NCBI RefSeq assembly: GCF_009870125.1
Contig: NC_046681.1
Span: 23,511,001 to 23,575,000 of the forward strand
From: Drosophila pseudoobscura
Lineage: Eukaryota > Arthropoda > Insecta > Diptera > Drosophilidae
Reading direction: 5' to 3'
Length of the DNA stretch: 64,000 bases
Below are positions 35,001 through 46,800 of the stretch, piece by piece. Every line of letters begins with the position of its first letter. The first letter of the stretch is position 1. The position numbers were made by a program, and so were the translations under genes. Below the pieces are notes generated by a model, which searched no databases, was not told where the DNA came from, and saw nothing but the letters and a program-made list of their open reading frames with translations.

Positions 35001-35990
35001 TACCTCCTCATCAGTCGAATAGTAAATCCGTGATTGCTTCACCTGTGTCATCTGGCGTTTGTTGAACCTTGGGCGTCTACTCAGAATCGGTGTTGGGGGT
35101 TTATCCTGGCTAGAATCTGGTTCTTTCTTCTTTCCGAAGATAACTCGTTTCCTCTCTTTCGGTTTTTCGGGAGATTCCTCGATGGTCGCTTTTTGGGGGG
35201 ATGGTTTTTTAGGCTCAGGTCGGGCAGCGGTCGGTGAGGCTACAACGGGCGATGAGGCTTTAGATGGTTCCGGCACGGGTACACGTTGGGCCATCTGGGC
35301 ACGAGAAGGAGGCTGTCCCCGCCTGGTGGCTGGTCCTGGTCCAGGTGCTGGTCCTGGTCCTGATCCAGGTGCTGGTCCTGGTCCAGGTGCTGGTCCTGGT
35401 GCGGCCATGTATTGTCTCGAAGGACGCGGCATAGTCGTAGGTGGGAGCCCACGTGGGTGGGGCAGTGGCGATATGCCACGTAACTGAGTCACTTGCGATA
35501 TTCCACGGGGTAGAGTCGGCGGTGGACTGCCGCGGGATTGAGTCGGCCGGGGACTGCCAGGGGCTTGAGTCGGCTGGGAACTGCCACGGGATTGAGTCGG
35601 CCGGGGACTGCTAGGGGATTGAGTCGGCTGGGAACTGCCACGGGATTGAGTCGGCCGGGGACTGCCAGGGTCTTGAGTCGGCCTTGGACTGCCATGGGAT
35701 TGAGTCGGCCGGGGACTGCCAGGGGCTTGAGTCGGCCGGAGACTGCCAAGGGTTTGAATCGGCCGTAAACTGGCAAGGGTTTGAGTCGGTTGTGGAATGC
35801 CTCGAGGCCGTGTCGGCGGTGGACTGCCATGTGGTTGAGTCGGCGGTGGATGTGGACTTCCACTTGGTTGAGTTGTTAGTGGATCGCCACCTGGTTGATT
35901 CGCTGATGTCCCGCTACGTTGTGGTTTCGGAGGAGGGCTGGGCCGTTGACCCTGTGATCCCTGTTTTTGATCCTTATCCCGTTTGTCCAT
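32053..35990 (-). CDS. Pkd2: Polycystin-2, TRPP cation channel
   Basis: Eight minus-strand exons: 35990-34943, 34482-33537, 33478-33247, 33187-32960, 32894-32652, 32592-32375, 32306-32253 and 32185-32053. All junctions are in phase, totalling 1033 aa. Residues 1-230 are a Pro-rich cytosolic tail with 9-residue repeats. S1 ([18 protein letters not shown]) spans the exon 1/2 join, and the extracellular polycystin (TOP) domain follows. S2-S4 are in exons 3-4 (S4 region [15 protein letters not shown]) and S5 in exon 5. The pore has the polycystin filter motif LGD at residues 867-869 (MILGDFQY), and S6 continues into [17 protein letters not shown]. The short C-tail lacks an EF-hand but ends in a coiled coil ([20 protein letters not shown]). 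The fly orthologue (amo) is a calcium-permeable channel of the sperm flagellum, also acting in muscle. Oddities: a long acidic insertion in the TOP domain and a non-consensus donor, GTTGGT, at 33536. Confidence 0.93.
34483..34942 (-). other. First intron of Pkd2
   Basis: A 460-bp intron splitting the S1 helix codons: donor GTGAGT at 34942, acceptor TTTCAG ending at 34483. No other feature is seen. Confidence 0.8.
35333..35400 (-). repeat. Coding minisatellite encoding PGPAPGPGP units in Pkd2
   Basis: Tandem GGTCCTGGTCCAGGTGCT-type units on the plus strand encode alternating Pro-Gly-Pro-Ala on the minus strand (about residues 198-220). The stretch lies just downstream of the 27-bp repeat block in the same exon. 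Confidence 0.75.
35451..35882 (-). repeat. 27-bp in-frame tandem repeat in Pkd2 exon 1
   Basis: About sixteen units of nine residues (consensus [11 protein letters not shown]) cover residues 37-180. The central units are nearly identical and the flanking ones more diverged ([18 protein letters not shown]), as expected for a minisatellite expanding from the middle. All units keep the frame. Confidence 0.85.
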
Positions 35991-37811
35991 TTTGAATCAA
36001 AACTTTAGCTAGAACTTTTTATTTTTGCAGTAGAAGTTGTGCTTTCAGATGACTGAAAACTTAGAACTGAGACCTGGCAAGACCCCAATGAAAGTCATGA
36101 ATCTTGAAGCTTAAATAATGTCTACTCGGACCCGGACACATGCAAAACGAGACCCAGACTAAGGTGGATTTCCAGACAACAGCTGCACATTCAGCAATGC
36201 CATTCATATGCATATTTCATGCGTTAACGCCAACATTTGAATTGCAACAGGAACGGGGGACCAGGGGAAGGATGCGGCTGCCGAGGAGGACCCTGAAAAG
36301 AAAGAGCCATTGCAGGCTGCTCTTGATTTATGGTCCCCCACTGCTGCTCTCCTCTTCCCTATGCCAGCTATCAGCGCCAGTTGAGATGTCAGTGGCGCAT
36401 AAAGAATCCATGTACAATAGCACCTCTCCCAGCAAACTATTCCAGCAGCTCGTGTGAGGGATAGAAGGTCTGGAGCTGGTAGCGGACTTTCTTGAAGTTT
36501 TTATTTTACTTGATGCAATTTGAAACTCCTTTAAATGCATCTCAAAAATCTTCCAGAATATAGAATAGAAAAAAGAACTCAACCTACATGTTCCTCAAGC
36601 CAGATAAGCGCTTAGCCCTTTCCAAGGCTCTTCTTTTTGTTGAACCAAAATACATTTAGCCAAAGAATTATTTTAAATATTTTATTATTTATTTGTAAAT
36701 CTTTAAAACCTCTAGATTTGGTCTGTTTTTTGTTTCATTTTGTTTGACCTCTCGATACAAATACTCATGAAAATGCTTGAATCCTCAATATATAATATTT
36801 ATTATGTTTAAAATTAAATTTTGCTCTTCAACGTAGAGTGCAATTTAAGTACAAATTGAACAACAAATTGTGTGTTTTTGTATTGAAATCAATTGATGCG
36901 AGATAAATTAAAATAGAATATAGCTTACAACTATTAATGACTATAAAATGATGTCTGAATTAAGGATGAAATATAAGCAATCCCCATCCCGATCTGGATG
37001 TATATTTTTTGTGTGACGTTTGTTAAGATAGCAACTACATCTATTAGTTAATTGATGATTTCACGTTTTTTCACAGAATTTTCTACCAGTTATTTTAGTT
37101 TATTAAGGCTTTCATTTAGATGTTGCTTCCAACGAACGGAATTTCGAATGTTTTGCGGCTTGTTTTGTGCCCTACTACATTTTATTTTATGTATATATAT
37201 TTTTTGTTTTTGTTTTCTTATCACTTATGTAACTTAAGATTAATTTGCTAAATTGTTTTTCATTTGATTGGTGCAAAATATGATATTCCTTTTAGCCTGC
37301 CATTTCCTGGGTTTCTGCTTTTGCTTTTGCTTAACTATTTGGCTTTGAAAAATACTTTGGCGCCACACAACGCAGCTTCATATTTCTGGGGTTTTACTCG
37401 TATTTTTTGGGTTTGTTTTTTGGATTTGTTTGCCGACCACATTGAATAGTTTTGGTAGTGGTTGATGGTGGTTAATGGTTGATGGGTTTTCAGCAAATGT
37501 GATTACAACAAGGATGCAACTTTTAGGCTACTTCTTTGGTTGGATTTGTGTGTGTTTGCCGTTTCGTTCTGTTCCGTTCCGTTCCATCTTTTATTTCTGT
37601 GCATTCTATAACTTTTATCTTTCTATTTATCTTTAGCTTTAGCTGTGTGTGTGTGTGTGTGTGTGGTGTGTGTTGTGTGTTCACTTATCAGATACATTTT
37701 TGTAATTGGTCCTTTGGTTTCCGAACTTTGCTTAGAAGGCACAATTGTTAAAACTATAGTTTCCATCCACTGTCTATCTGCAGGGGTGTACATGGATGTG
37801 TGTAGATGTGT
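35991..37811. other. Pkd2 upstream region and bru2 3' UTR
   Basis: Both flanking genes are on the minus strand. The right part downstream of the Bruno stop (37812) is AT-rich with several TTTATT sites (AATAAA on the minus strand), for example near 37098, 37170, 36799 and 36677, so a 3' UTR of about 0.7-1.1 kb is likely. The left part must contain the Pkd2 promoter, but I see no clear core motif. A GT microsatellite lies at about 37643-37680. Confidence 0.5.
37643..37680. repeat. GT dinucleotide microsatellite
   Basis: A near-perfect GT run within the probable bru2 3' UTR (CA repeats in the transcript). Confidence 0.85.
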
Positions 37812-40800
37812 CTAGTACGGCTTGGCCGCATCCTTGGAACGTTTCAGTTGGACCTTCAAGCGCTTGGTCCCTATCTGGAAACCATGCATCGCCTGTATGG
37901 CCGCATTGGCCGAATGTGGATTGTCGTACGATACGAAGCCGAAGCATTTCGATAGGTTCGTCTGCTTATCGATGAACACCTTGGCCGACAGCACATTTCC
38001 GAAGGGCAGAAATGTCGAGGCGAGATCCGTGTCGATGAACTCCTGAGGTAGATGATAAATGAACAGATTGCTGCCATCGGGACCTGAGCGGGAGAGTTCT
38101 TTTAAGTAAAGGGGAGTCTTGAATGGTTTTTTCTGTGCTGGACTCACCCTCGATCTGTTTGCCAGCCACGCCTGCGGCGGCTGCTTGTAGGGCACTGGCA
38201 TTCAGGGACTGTGACGAGGCTCCATAGGCAGCACCTGGCACCGATCCATTTGTCAGTCCACTCAGGGTTGGCGTGTAGGGATCTGCGGCACTTGCGTTCC
38301 CTGGAATCGTAAGCAAAATAGTTGTAAATATTTCGATATTTGTAGAAAAATTATATTTCTCAATATGGATTTCCTAGAAACAAAAAAACTTGACCAGAAA
38401 CAGAACACTCACACAGGAACAACACTCGTGCACAGATGGAGACGGGAACACACACATACAGAGAAAGAGACACTCATAGATATATATATATGGTATATAT
38501 ATGTAGTTACATCTGAACAATAAACGTGCCTCGAGTTGAGTTAACGCATATGAGATTTTCCCTTTTATTTATTATTACTTTTTTCTCACTTTTCCCTCTC
38601 TCTGGCGTTGTAATGTTTTTTGTTTCACTCGTCGTCCCTTCCATTATTAAATTTGATATTTTCTTTTATTTCTCCTCTTTTTTTTGCCTTTGTTTTGTGT
38701 ATTTTTGTATACTGAAAAATTTGTTAGCCTTTGTTGTTTGGTCTCCCAGCGTGGCGCCAATTTTAATCGAGCCTGCCAGCCCCTTAGCCCCCCACCCGCT
38801 GCCCAAACACCTTGGCCCTCTGATGCTCGCTTTGTGCAATAATCTGCACCTTTTTTTTGCTGGTGTTTTCCTTTCTACTAAAAATTTATTACATTCTTTA
38901 GTTTTTTCATAAGGTTTTATTGCATTTCATGGCTGTAGTTTTTATGTTCCTGCAAATTACTGGAGTGCATTTTTCATCGCAAACATTTGCGGGTACTCCG
39001 CCATTTTAGATGGAAATTAATTTTCATGTTTTGCGGAATCCATAAAACTGAAGTTTACTAATTGAAAATGAACTGTAATCGGTGGGGCGGGGCGGGGAGG
39101 GGTTGATGTGGAAAAAATGGACTAAAATTTATTGGGAAACTTTCTGTATTTGATTTGGTTTCATGTGGGCCAATTAACGTTTGTTCCAAACTTTTTCAGT
39201 CCGAAAGAATTTTTTGCATGGCCAGGATTTTATCCAACGACCGGCTGGCATGAAAAAAATATAAAGCGAAACCCATACGTTTTTTTAGGTCTTCATTTAG
39301 AGTATAAAAGAAAGCTTAAAGGGTATTTGAGTGTGGGCCAGTGGAACATTGCTACTAAACGGATAAAATGGTTTCCAAGATACAGGTTTTTTCTCAACCC
39401 AAGCGTTTCCAGATTTAAATAGATCAACCCCACATGAATGCTTTGACTTTGAAATGATTTTGTGTGATTTTTTCTCTTTTTTTTGGTTTGAAATATTAAT
39501 ATAGTAGAATTATCCTTCATGTAAATATTAAGCTGCTGCCTGGCTCGGCGAAAATGTCCCTTTGATATTATTATTATTATTTTTCTAGTATTTCTATTTT
39601 TAAATGCAATCAACAATGCATTGTATGGACTGTAATTTTTTCCTTTTTGTCAGCAACATTGATTTGAATTATTTTTGCCATTTGGTTTGGGTTTTTTCAT
39701 ATTTTTTTATGGCCACGATGCAAAATATGTCTACGGTTTTCATTTTTTTACTCATCTATTGTGCTGGAAAAATCATTTTTTATTGACAGAGATGGGCAAA
39801 CGGATAAACACAAACAACAAATATACGGAGAGCACCAAAAATTAAATTAGAATACATACATATGTAGAACCAACTAGTATTAGTTTTATGGAGAGACCAA
39901 CAAAGATATGAATATATAAAGAATTTTAATTAACAATAGAGTTTTTTGGAATTGACAGGCCCTGCGGGAATTCGGAAAGGTTTTATATTAGTGTATATTT
40001 ATTTTTTACCCAGCATCTATATAATAATAGCGAGATAGAGAGGCTCGATTCAGATAGAAGGGATTCTGGGATCAAGTTGTATGGAAAGGGAAAAAATTTG
40101 GAATAACCAGTTGGGGGCTTGGAATATAGTTAGAAAGCATATTTTCGTATTGCTTCAAGTTCCAAACTTTTAAATAGTTAAATATTTGCCTAGCTAGGGA
40201 CTGTGAAATCTAATGTTCTCTATAATTTGAAAAGAAATATCTTTTAATTAAAGATTATCTGTTCTAACTTCTTCTTCTAAAAAGACTGACGAGTTCTGAA
40301 GGAACCCCAGGGATTTATTTATCAGATTGTGTGATTTGTTCTCAAATGTTATATAAGATGTTGCAATAATGGTCTATACCAATTCTTCATTCGTCATTGG
40401 CTTTTTACCTCACAGATGTTACTCTACCAATTCCTATATTTTCTTAAATTTTTATTAGAGAATATTATTAATCTCGTACAAGGGGCATAAACGATATATT
40501 AGGCATAAATGATACTGTAATCTGGAAAGATGATTTGTGTAGTACGCAGCGGAGCGGGGCACATGCAGGATTGACAAAGGTTTCTCTTTGTTTGTGGGTT
40601 AGTGTAAGTAAATTTTCGAGGTTCAACTCTTCGTTTTAGTACAGTACAAGACAAAACAGTTAACACACACACACACACAGACGGAGTACAAGTGTACAGC
40701 ACACCATACACTCACATGGATACACGGATACATGGATAGGCACAATCGGGGGTTCGATCTACTTACAGAGCGCGTTCAGCGACAGCGTTTGGCCGGCGCT

Positions 40801-43800
40801 CGACTGCGGTGAGGGCGTGGCCGCGTGCCCCATCAGCTGGGACATGCTGTACGGATGCTGGATCAGCTGTCCGGCGGAGGACGCTGCTCCGGCCTGGGCG
40901 TAGACCAGGGAGTGCTGCTGCTGCTGCTGGCGATGTGGGTGGAGGCTGCTGCTGGTCGATGTGTGGTTATGGATGCTGTGGATGCTGCTGCTGTTATTGT
41001 TGTTGCTGTTGATGTTGTTGCTGTTGTTGGGGGCGGTTGCGATGGTGAGCGATGGATGCTGGTGGTGCTGGTGCTGGTGGGAGGTGGGCGCGGCTAGCAG
41101 GGTTACCAGATTCTGCATAGACAGGGATGGAGCGGCGAGCAGTCCAGCGCTAGGAGCATGCCCGGCGGCAGGGAGCCCGAGGCTGCTGCCGCTGCCACCG
41201 CCGCCGCCGCCGAGGGATGATGCTGCGGATGATGATGGGCCGCCGCTGCCAAGTGAGAGAGGTGCTGCGGATGCGGCTGCTGCTGCTGCAGCCGATATAG
41301 TTGCTGCTGCTGCTGCTGCACCGACGGATGTGGCGCCGCCCCCGGATGGGCCGTGCTGGCTGTGGTGGGCACTGTTATCCGGTGGATGGAAGTTTAGTCC
41401 TGATTTTCCATATTTATTTTTTGTTTGTGTTTTTTTTTTGTACAGTTTTTGAGTTTTTGGTTTTATGGTTTTAAGGTTTTGGTTGAGTTGGTTGAGTTGA
41501 TTGATTGATTGATTGTTTTTTTTTTGTACATGACCACAGAGTCAATCATAGACATACCAAAAAATGTTCAACGAATATTTATATATAAAAAACATAGAAG
41601 AAAACACACACCCAATTGGATTATTTACATTTACAAAAATTATACAAAAAAAATTAATTTTGATTTTAATTTTTTTTTTGTTTGCAATGCAATTATTGTT
41701 TTTTTTTTGTTTCGATGTTGATCGATAAGAATTCATGTAAATATTTGAACATACAAATCAAAACAAATACAAGTAAATCAACAAAATTAAAAAATAAATC
41801 ACGGAACAAGAAAATGACGAAAGAAAGGGAAAACGGGTAAGGGAAAAACAAGAACAAAATGAAAATGTAAAACATAAAATGATAAAATCAAATAAACATA
41901 CAAAATTAATAAACTATTAGATACTAAAATAAGGACAAGACTAAATAAATGGAAATTATAATTTAATTGAAGTAATTTTATATTTTTAATGTATTGAATT
42001 ATTAAATTTCAAAGTAATTTAAAATGAAAAAAAGATTCAATTTCCAAATCAAATTGAGGAATATTTAAAAGATTTTTTTGATAAATTAAATAAAAAATTT
42101 CCATTCAATTATAATCAAAATAATAATAAGAAATTAATTGAGAAAATTAAATAAAATTGAGGTAAATAAGGCGGGGATGCAAGAAATTAAGTAAATAAAT
42201 AAAAATCATACATAAATAAAATAAAAATAAATCAAAATATAAACCAAGGACAAAATTCAGACAGTTAAATAAATACATAAATCTCAGTTCAATCGAATGC
42301 AGTTAGCCATAAGCTTTATCAAATTTAATTTAACTAAATTAAATTGTGTAAAAAATGAGATAACATTTTAAGAGGCTGGCAAAAAGAAACAGGAAATGAG
42401 GGGCGACTTCCGGTTTCCGGATTCAATCCGATGTTGCATACTTGGCGGCGCGGGCGAATGAGTGAAAGCTTTTCTACACAAAACAAGGATCCTAGGAACA
42501 CATAAGAAAGAGACAGGGCGAACAGGCAGGTGCCGTATGCGTGTGTGGAGCAGAGAGAGATGGACACAGACATTCACGTGGGGTACAGGGTGTGGGGGGT
42601 ATTGTCTAGCATATTTAAAGAATATTCACAAAAATTGCTTTCTATCTTTGAATGAGCTGCCAGTAGGCTTGGGTGTCTGTCTGGGGGTCGGCATGGGTGT
42701 GTTTGTGTGTGTGTTTAGTCGGACTATCCTTAGATGTGGAGTCCCACTCTCCTGAAACACCTTTTGTGGGCATAATAAAACTTTAAGTGTTCTCACCTGC
42801 GGACAACTTCAGGCTGTTGCTGTTGCCACATTGGAATTGCATTTGTTTTACATGCCAGCGCCCTTGCTCCACTCCCCAGGCTATTGGGGCAGTCTCCTGT
42901 TTTTTTTTTGCACCCCTTCTAAGGCCCCTCCCTGCCTGCTTTTATATTCCACTCTTCTATGGTTCTTTGCCTTTGATGGCGCCATTGCCCTGGGGGCCTT
43001 TCGGAAAGTCTTGTAAAAAATTTCCAACTTGCCAGCGAGCAAAGAAAAACCAACACAAAATGCTAGACAAAGACGTTCCTTCTGGGTTATTTCTTTGCGG
43101 GTTCCCTCGCATGTATATGGGTAAACATTTTTCATGTTTCATGCGAGTTTTCCTGGGAAAACATTCTTGCCTGACAAATAATTAGCTTCCCTTTGAAAGC
43201 CACTTTTTCCATGGGCCACAATTAAATAAAGTTTACCGTCATCTTGGCCGAAATTGGTCAAATCAGCAAACGTTTACAGGTCCGCCGCATCCACTTAACG
43301 GTTTCATTCAGCACTTAAGGATATATACCAGAAAAGCGAGTGGAGAGGATGAAGGAGCCTGGAGGACACGTTCCGTACATTTGCTGGCCATCAGAGTTCG
43401 GTGTCGTTGAGTCTTCTTCTCCAGCTTCTGCTGCTCCTCTGTGTATGGATGGGGCTGACATTTAAAAACGTCATTTGTTATTCAAGTGGCATACGTCGTC
43501 GCTCTAAGTTCCTTCTAACTGCCCGACTGCCCAGCCCAGCCCAGCCCTGCCCAGCCCAGCCCAGCCCAGCCCTGACTGTCGCCGCTTACTGTCCACTGTC
43601 CACCGTTTACTGTTACTGTTACTGCCGTCAGGTCGGCATCCTTCCATCTGCGATACCCTTTCGCTTTCCATGTGTCTTGGTCGGGGATGTAGGGCTTGCA
43701 GGCTGCTTAAAGGGATTCATATTTATTGTGGAGTGTATCGATATTTTGGGATGTAAGCTCTCTTTCTAGACTATGATGGTGACTTTTTATAGATGTTATA

Positions 43801-46800
43801 TTCTCAGCAATCTGCTCTCCCGTTAGAGCATCCAATCTTTCCCAAACTCTACATCCTGGATGGAATTTTTTGTTCTTTGTGCGATTACATCACGCGCCGC
43901 TCAACATTTGGCTGTCTGTGATTCCCCCTTTTACGAGTATTTCATTCTCTTTTTTTCTTCGTCGGTTTTGCTGTTTGTTCAAGTTCTCTTGTGCTTGATT
44001 TGTTATGCGCAAAATGTCCACGTTCACGTCGAGACTGGCCAGACTGAAGGTGGTGCGGGGGGGTGGGGCGTGGCACGTCGGTCATTCTAATGAAGCGACG
44101 TTGCATATGCAACACGTTTACATTGACGCCCTGTACGTGTGTACGTAGGGCTGTGTCTCGTCTGTGTGCGAGTCCGAAATCTGTGTGTCCGTCTGGGGCC
44201 ATCATCATCGCTCTGCTGCTGCTGCTGCTGTTGTTGTCATCCCTGTCATTGTCGTTGTCCACCTTTTAATCCTATTACAATGTTTTTGTTTTATTCATCA
44301 TGCTTTGCTCTTCAGCTGCTGGGCTGAGCCTTCTTTCCGTTCCTGGTCCTTGTCCTGCTCCTGGCCTAACCTTTCCCCCGTTTCCTTCACTGGTCCTTCA
44401 GGTCTGGCTGTCTGTCAGCCGTCTGCATTTATGCAAATTTTGTTGCTTAAATTGAAATTAATTATTTGACAGTTGTCCCCTTATTCCTCCTTTTGTTATT
44501 CTCTATACTCTCCTTGTCTAAGCCGAGTTTCCTGTTTATAAATGAAGCAACAACAGATTTGCTAAAAAACAGGGAAGAATGCAACTTTTTTTGTAACTTT
44601 TACATTAATTCTTGTTGACTTCTTTAAATGCCCAACAAATAACTGCCCGTGCACGAAGCTTCAGCAAATCGGAGGTCATTTATCTAAGGGTTACCAAAAA
44701 TCCCCGTTTTTAGCCTTAAATAATGGAAGGTTTCTATAGCTGTTTCTGGGTATGTTTTACAAATTTAAACATACAAAAATGAAGGGATCATTTGAAATTT
44801 GTATTTTGAAAGTGAAGAAAATAAACTCCTAGTTTTGATCTGTATGAAAAACCTCTTGAGAAGATTCCTGGCAGCTCTTTTCTAATCAATCCCTAAACAC
44901 ACACACATGGGTGGGAAAATGTATCGATCAAGTGAAGAAAACACGACAAAATGAATGAGAAGACAACAAGAAAGTTAAAAATAGGTACTACAAAAACACG
45001 CAAAATAAAATTACAATTGAGGTTGAATCATTTACGAGTATCTTTAGGTATCCGTGGGTTGCAGTAAGAAACACAAATAAAGTGCGCGATTGAAACAAAA
45101 GTAAAGAACACGAAAACACGTTGAAAATTCTTGGATAAGGTAACGAGCAAATGGGTGGAAACGGAACAGAGATAGATATATAGTATAATGAAACGATAGA
45201 GACAGTTAGAATGATGCAACGCTGTGGATTTGTATCTGTATCTTTTGCTAAACCGATCGATCAGATTGGAGTTCTTTGGGTTGGAATGGGGACGGTTCTT
45301 AACATCCTAATATGGGGCTCTTAACATCTGAAGTATTCCTCCACTCACCTGGCAGATAATGAGCCGGACTCAGTCCGTAGCTGTGCAGCTGTTGGTAGAG
45401 CTGCAGGTGGGCCGCTGCCGCTGGATCTCCGCCCAGATAGGCCGCTGCCGCAGCCGCCGCCGCGGCTGCTGCCGCTCCCTGGTGCGGATTGCCGGTCATC
45501 AGGGTGGGCGCCAGAGAGGCGTTCAACTGGGCCGATGTCGGCACCGACACGAGGGCTGTCTGTGTACCGCTTCCCGCCTGCTGGACAGGTGGCACTGCGG
45601 CCAGTGCTGCGGCCATCGATGGATTGGGTCTCGGGGCCGAGGTTGGGGCAGCTATTAGGGCGGTGGCTGTGTTGGCGGTGGGCGTGGTTGTGGCAGCCGA
45701 CGCTCCACTGGGCGTCTGGCCGGTCAGGGCATTGATGCCGCAGAAGGCGTGCAGCTGTTGCATCTTCTTTTGGTCCTTCTCCTTCTGCGTGTCGGCGAAC
45801 TTGACGACAAGCGGAGCGGAGCAGCCCTCCATGGTCTGACTCTGGTGAAGGGACTGGAAAAAGGATGGGGGAAAATGGATTTATAATGTCATATATTGTA
45901 TATTTCTATCCTGAAAGAGTACTCTGTTTGATAACCCAAGGAAAATCCCCTGCAGTATCGAACTTGTACGTATTTCCATGAAGCTCTCCCTGCCCAAAAT
46001 GCACGACACCTTCCTTGCCAGCCACCAACTTTGTGTAACTACGAGGACCTGTTTAAAAAGGTCGGAAATTTCCCTAATTACTTTGTAGCCAAGAGCAGAC
46101 GCAGCAGCAGCAGTGGCAGTGGCAGTGGCAGCCACAGCGGCAAAACAATGCGCCGGCCATAAAAGTCGCGCCAGAGCCGCAAGAATTATAGTCAATGTAA
46201 TTAAAGAGCACTTCTGGTGCCTGCCACGATACACAGGCGGTGGCGGTGGCGGAGGCGCACGGTGTGCCAGGAGGCAGGATGCAGGCCAGAGTTGCCGCCG
46301 TTGCCACAATTGAGCGGAAGTTTTGGGCCCAGGACCGCCCATAGCCGTGGATGAGTTTCAATGACAAAGTCTACATAAACCGGAAAATAAGTAAAGTGGC
46401 TAACCTCCCAGCCCCAGTCCCACCCCCCACCCCCCACCCCCCTCCATTTGGACCGCAACCTAAATGGCAGCCTTGGCTAAATGTTTGGCCTGGTTTCGAG
46501 AGTTCAGAGTTGCACAGGCGGGATTTTTGTTTGTTTTTGGGCTTAGCAGAAAGGTGTAAATTAAGTCACCTAAGCGGACAAATGGGTCTCTGGTCTGTCA
46601 GATCTGTTGTGGCTGAGGCCGGAGGTAGGAGCCTGTCCGGGCCTCAAGGTGGTCGGCCGGGACACGGCTTAAGTGCGCGTCATTTATGCTGATGCTGTAA
46701 GCCGCATCTCAGTTGCCATAAAACTTATCTGTTCTCAGTTTCCCCACTGCTGCCCGGCTTTTGAGGGTCTTCTGTGCAGGAATTGCAACATCAAGTGGAA

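Noticed and set aside
35059..35487. A plus-strand Gly/Ala/Pro-rich ORF of 142 codons
   Set aside because: It is the antisense shadow of the Pkd2 proline-rich coding repeats.
41103..41372. A His/Gln/Ala-rich minus-strand ORF overlapping the bru2 linker exon
   Set aside because: It is an alternate frame of the CAG/GCA repeats; splice phase (41399 to 40767) selects the Ala/Gly/Ser frame.
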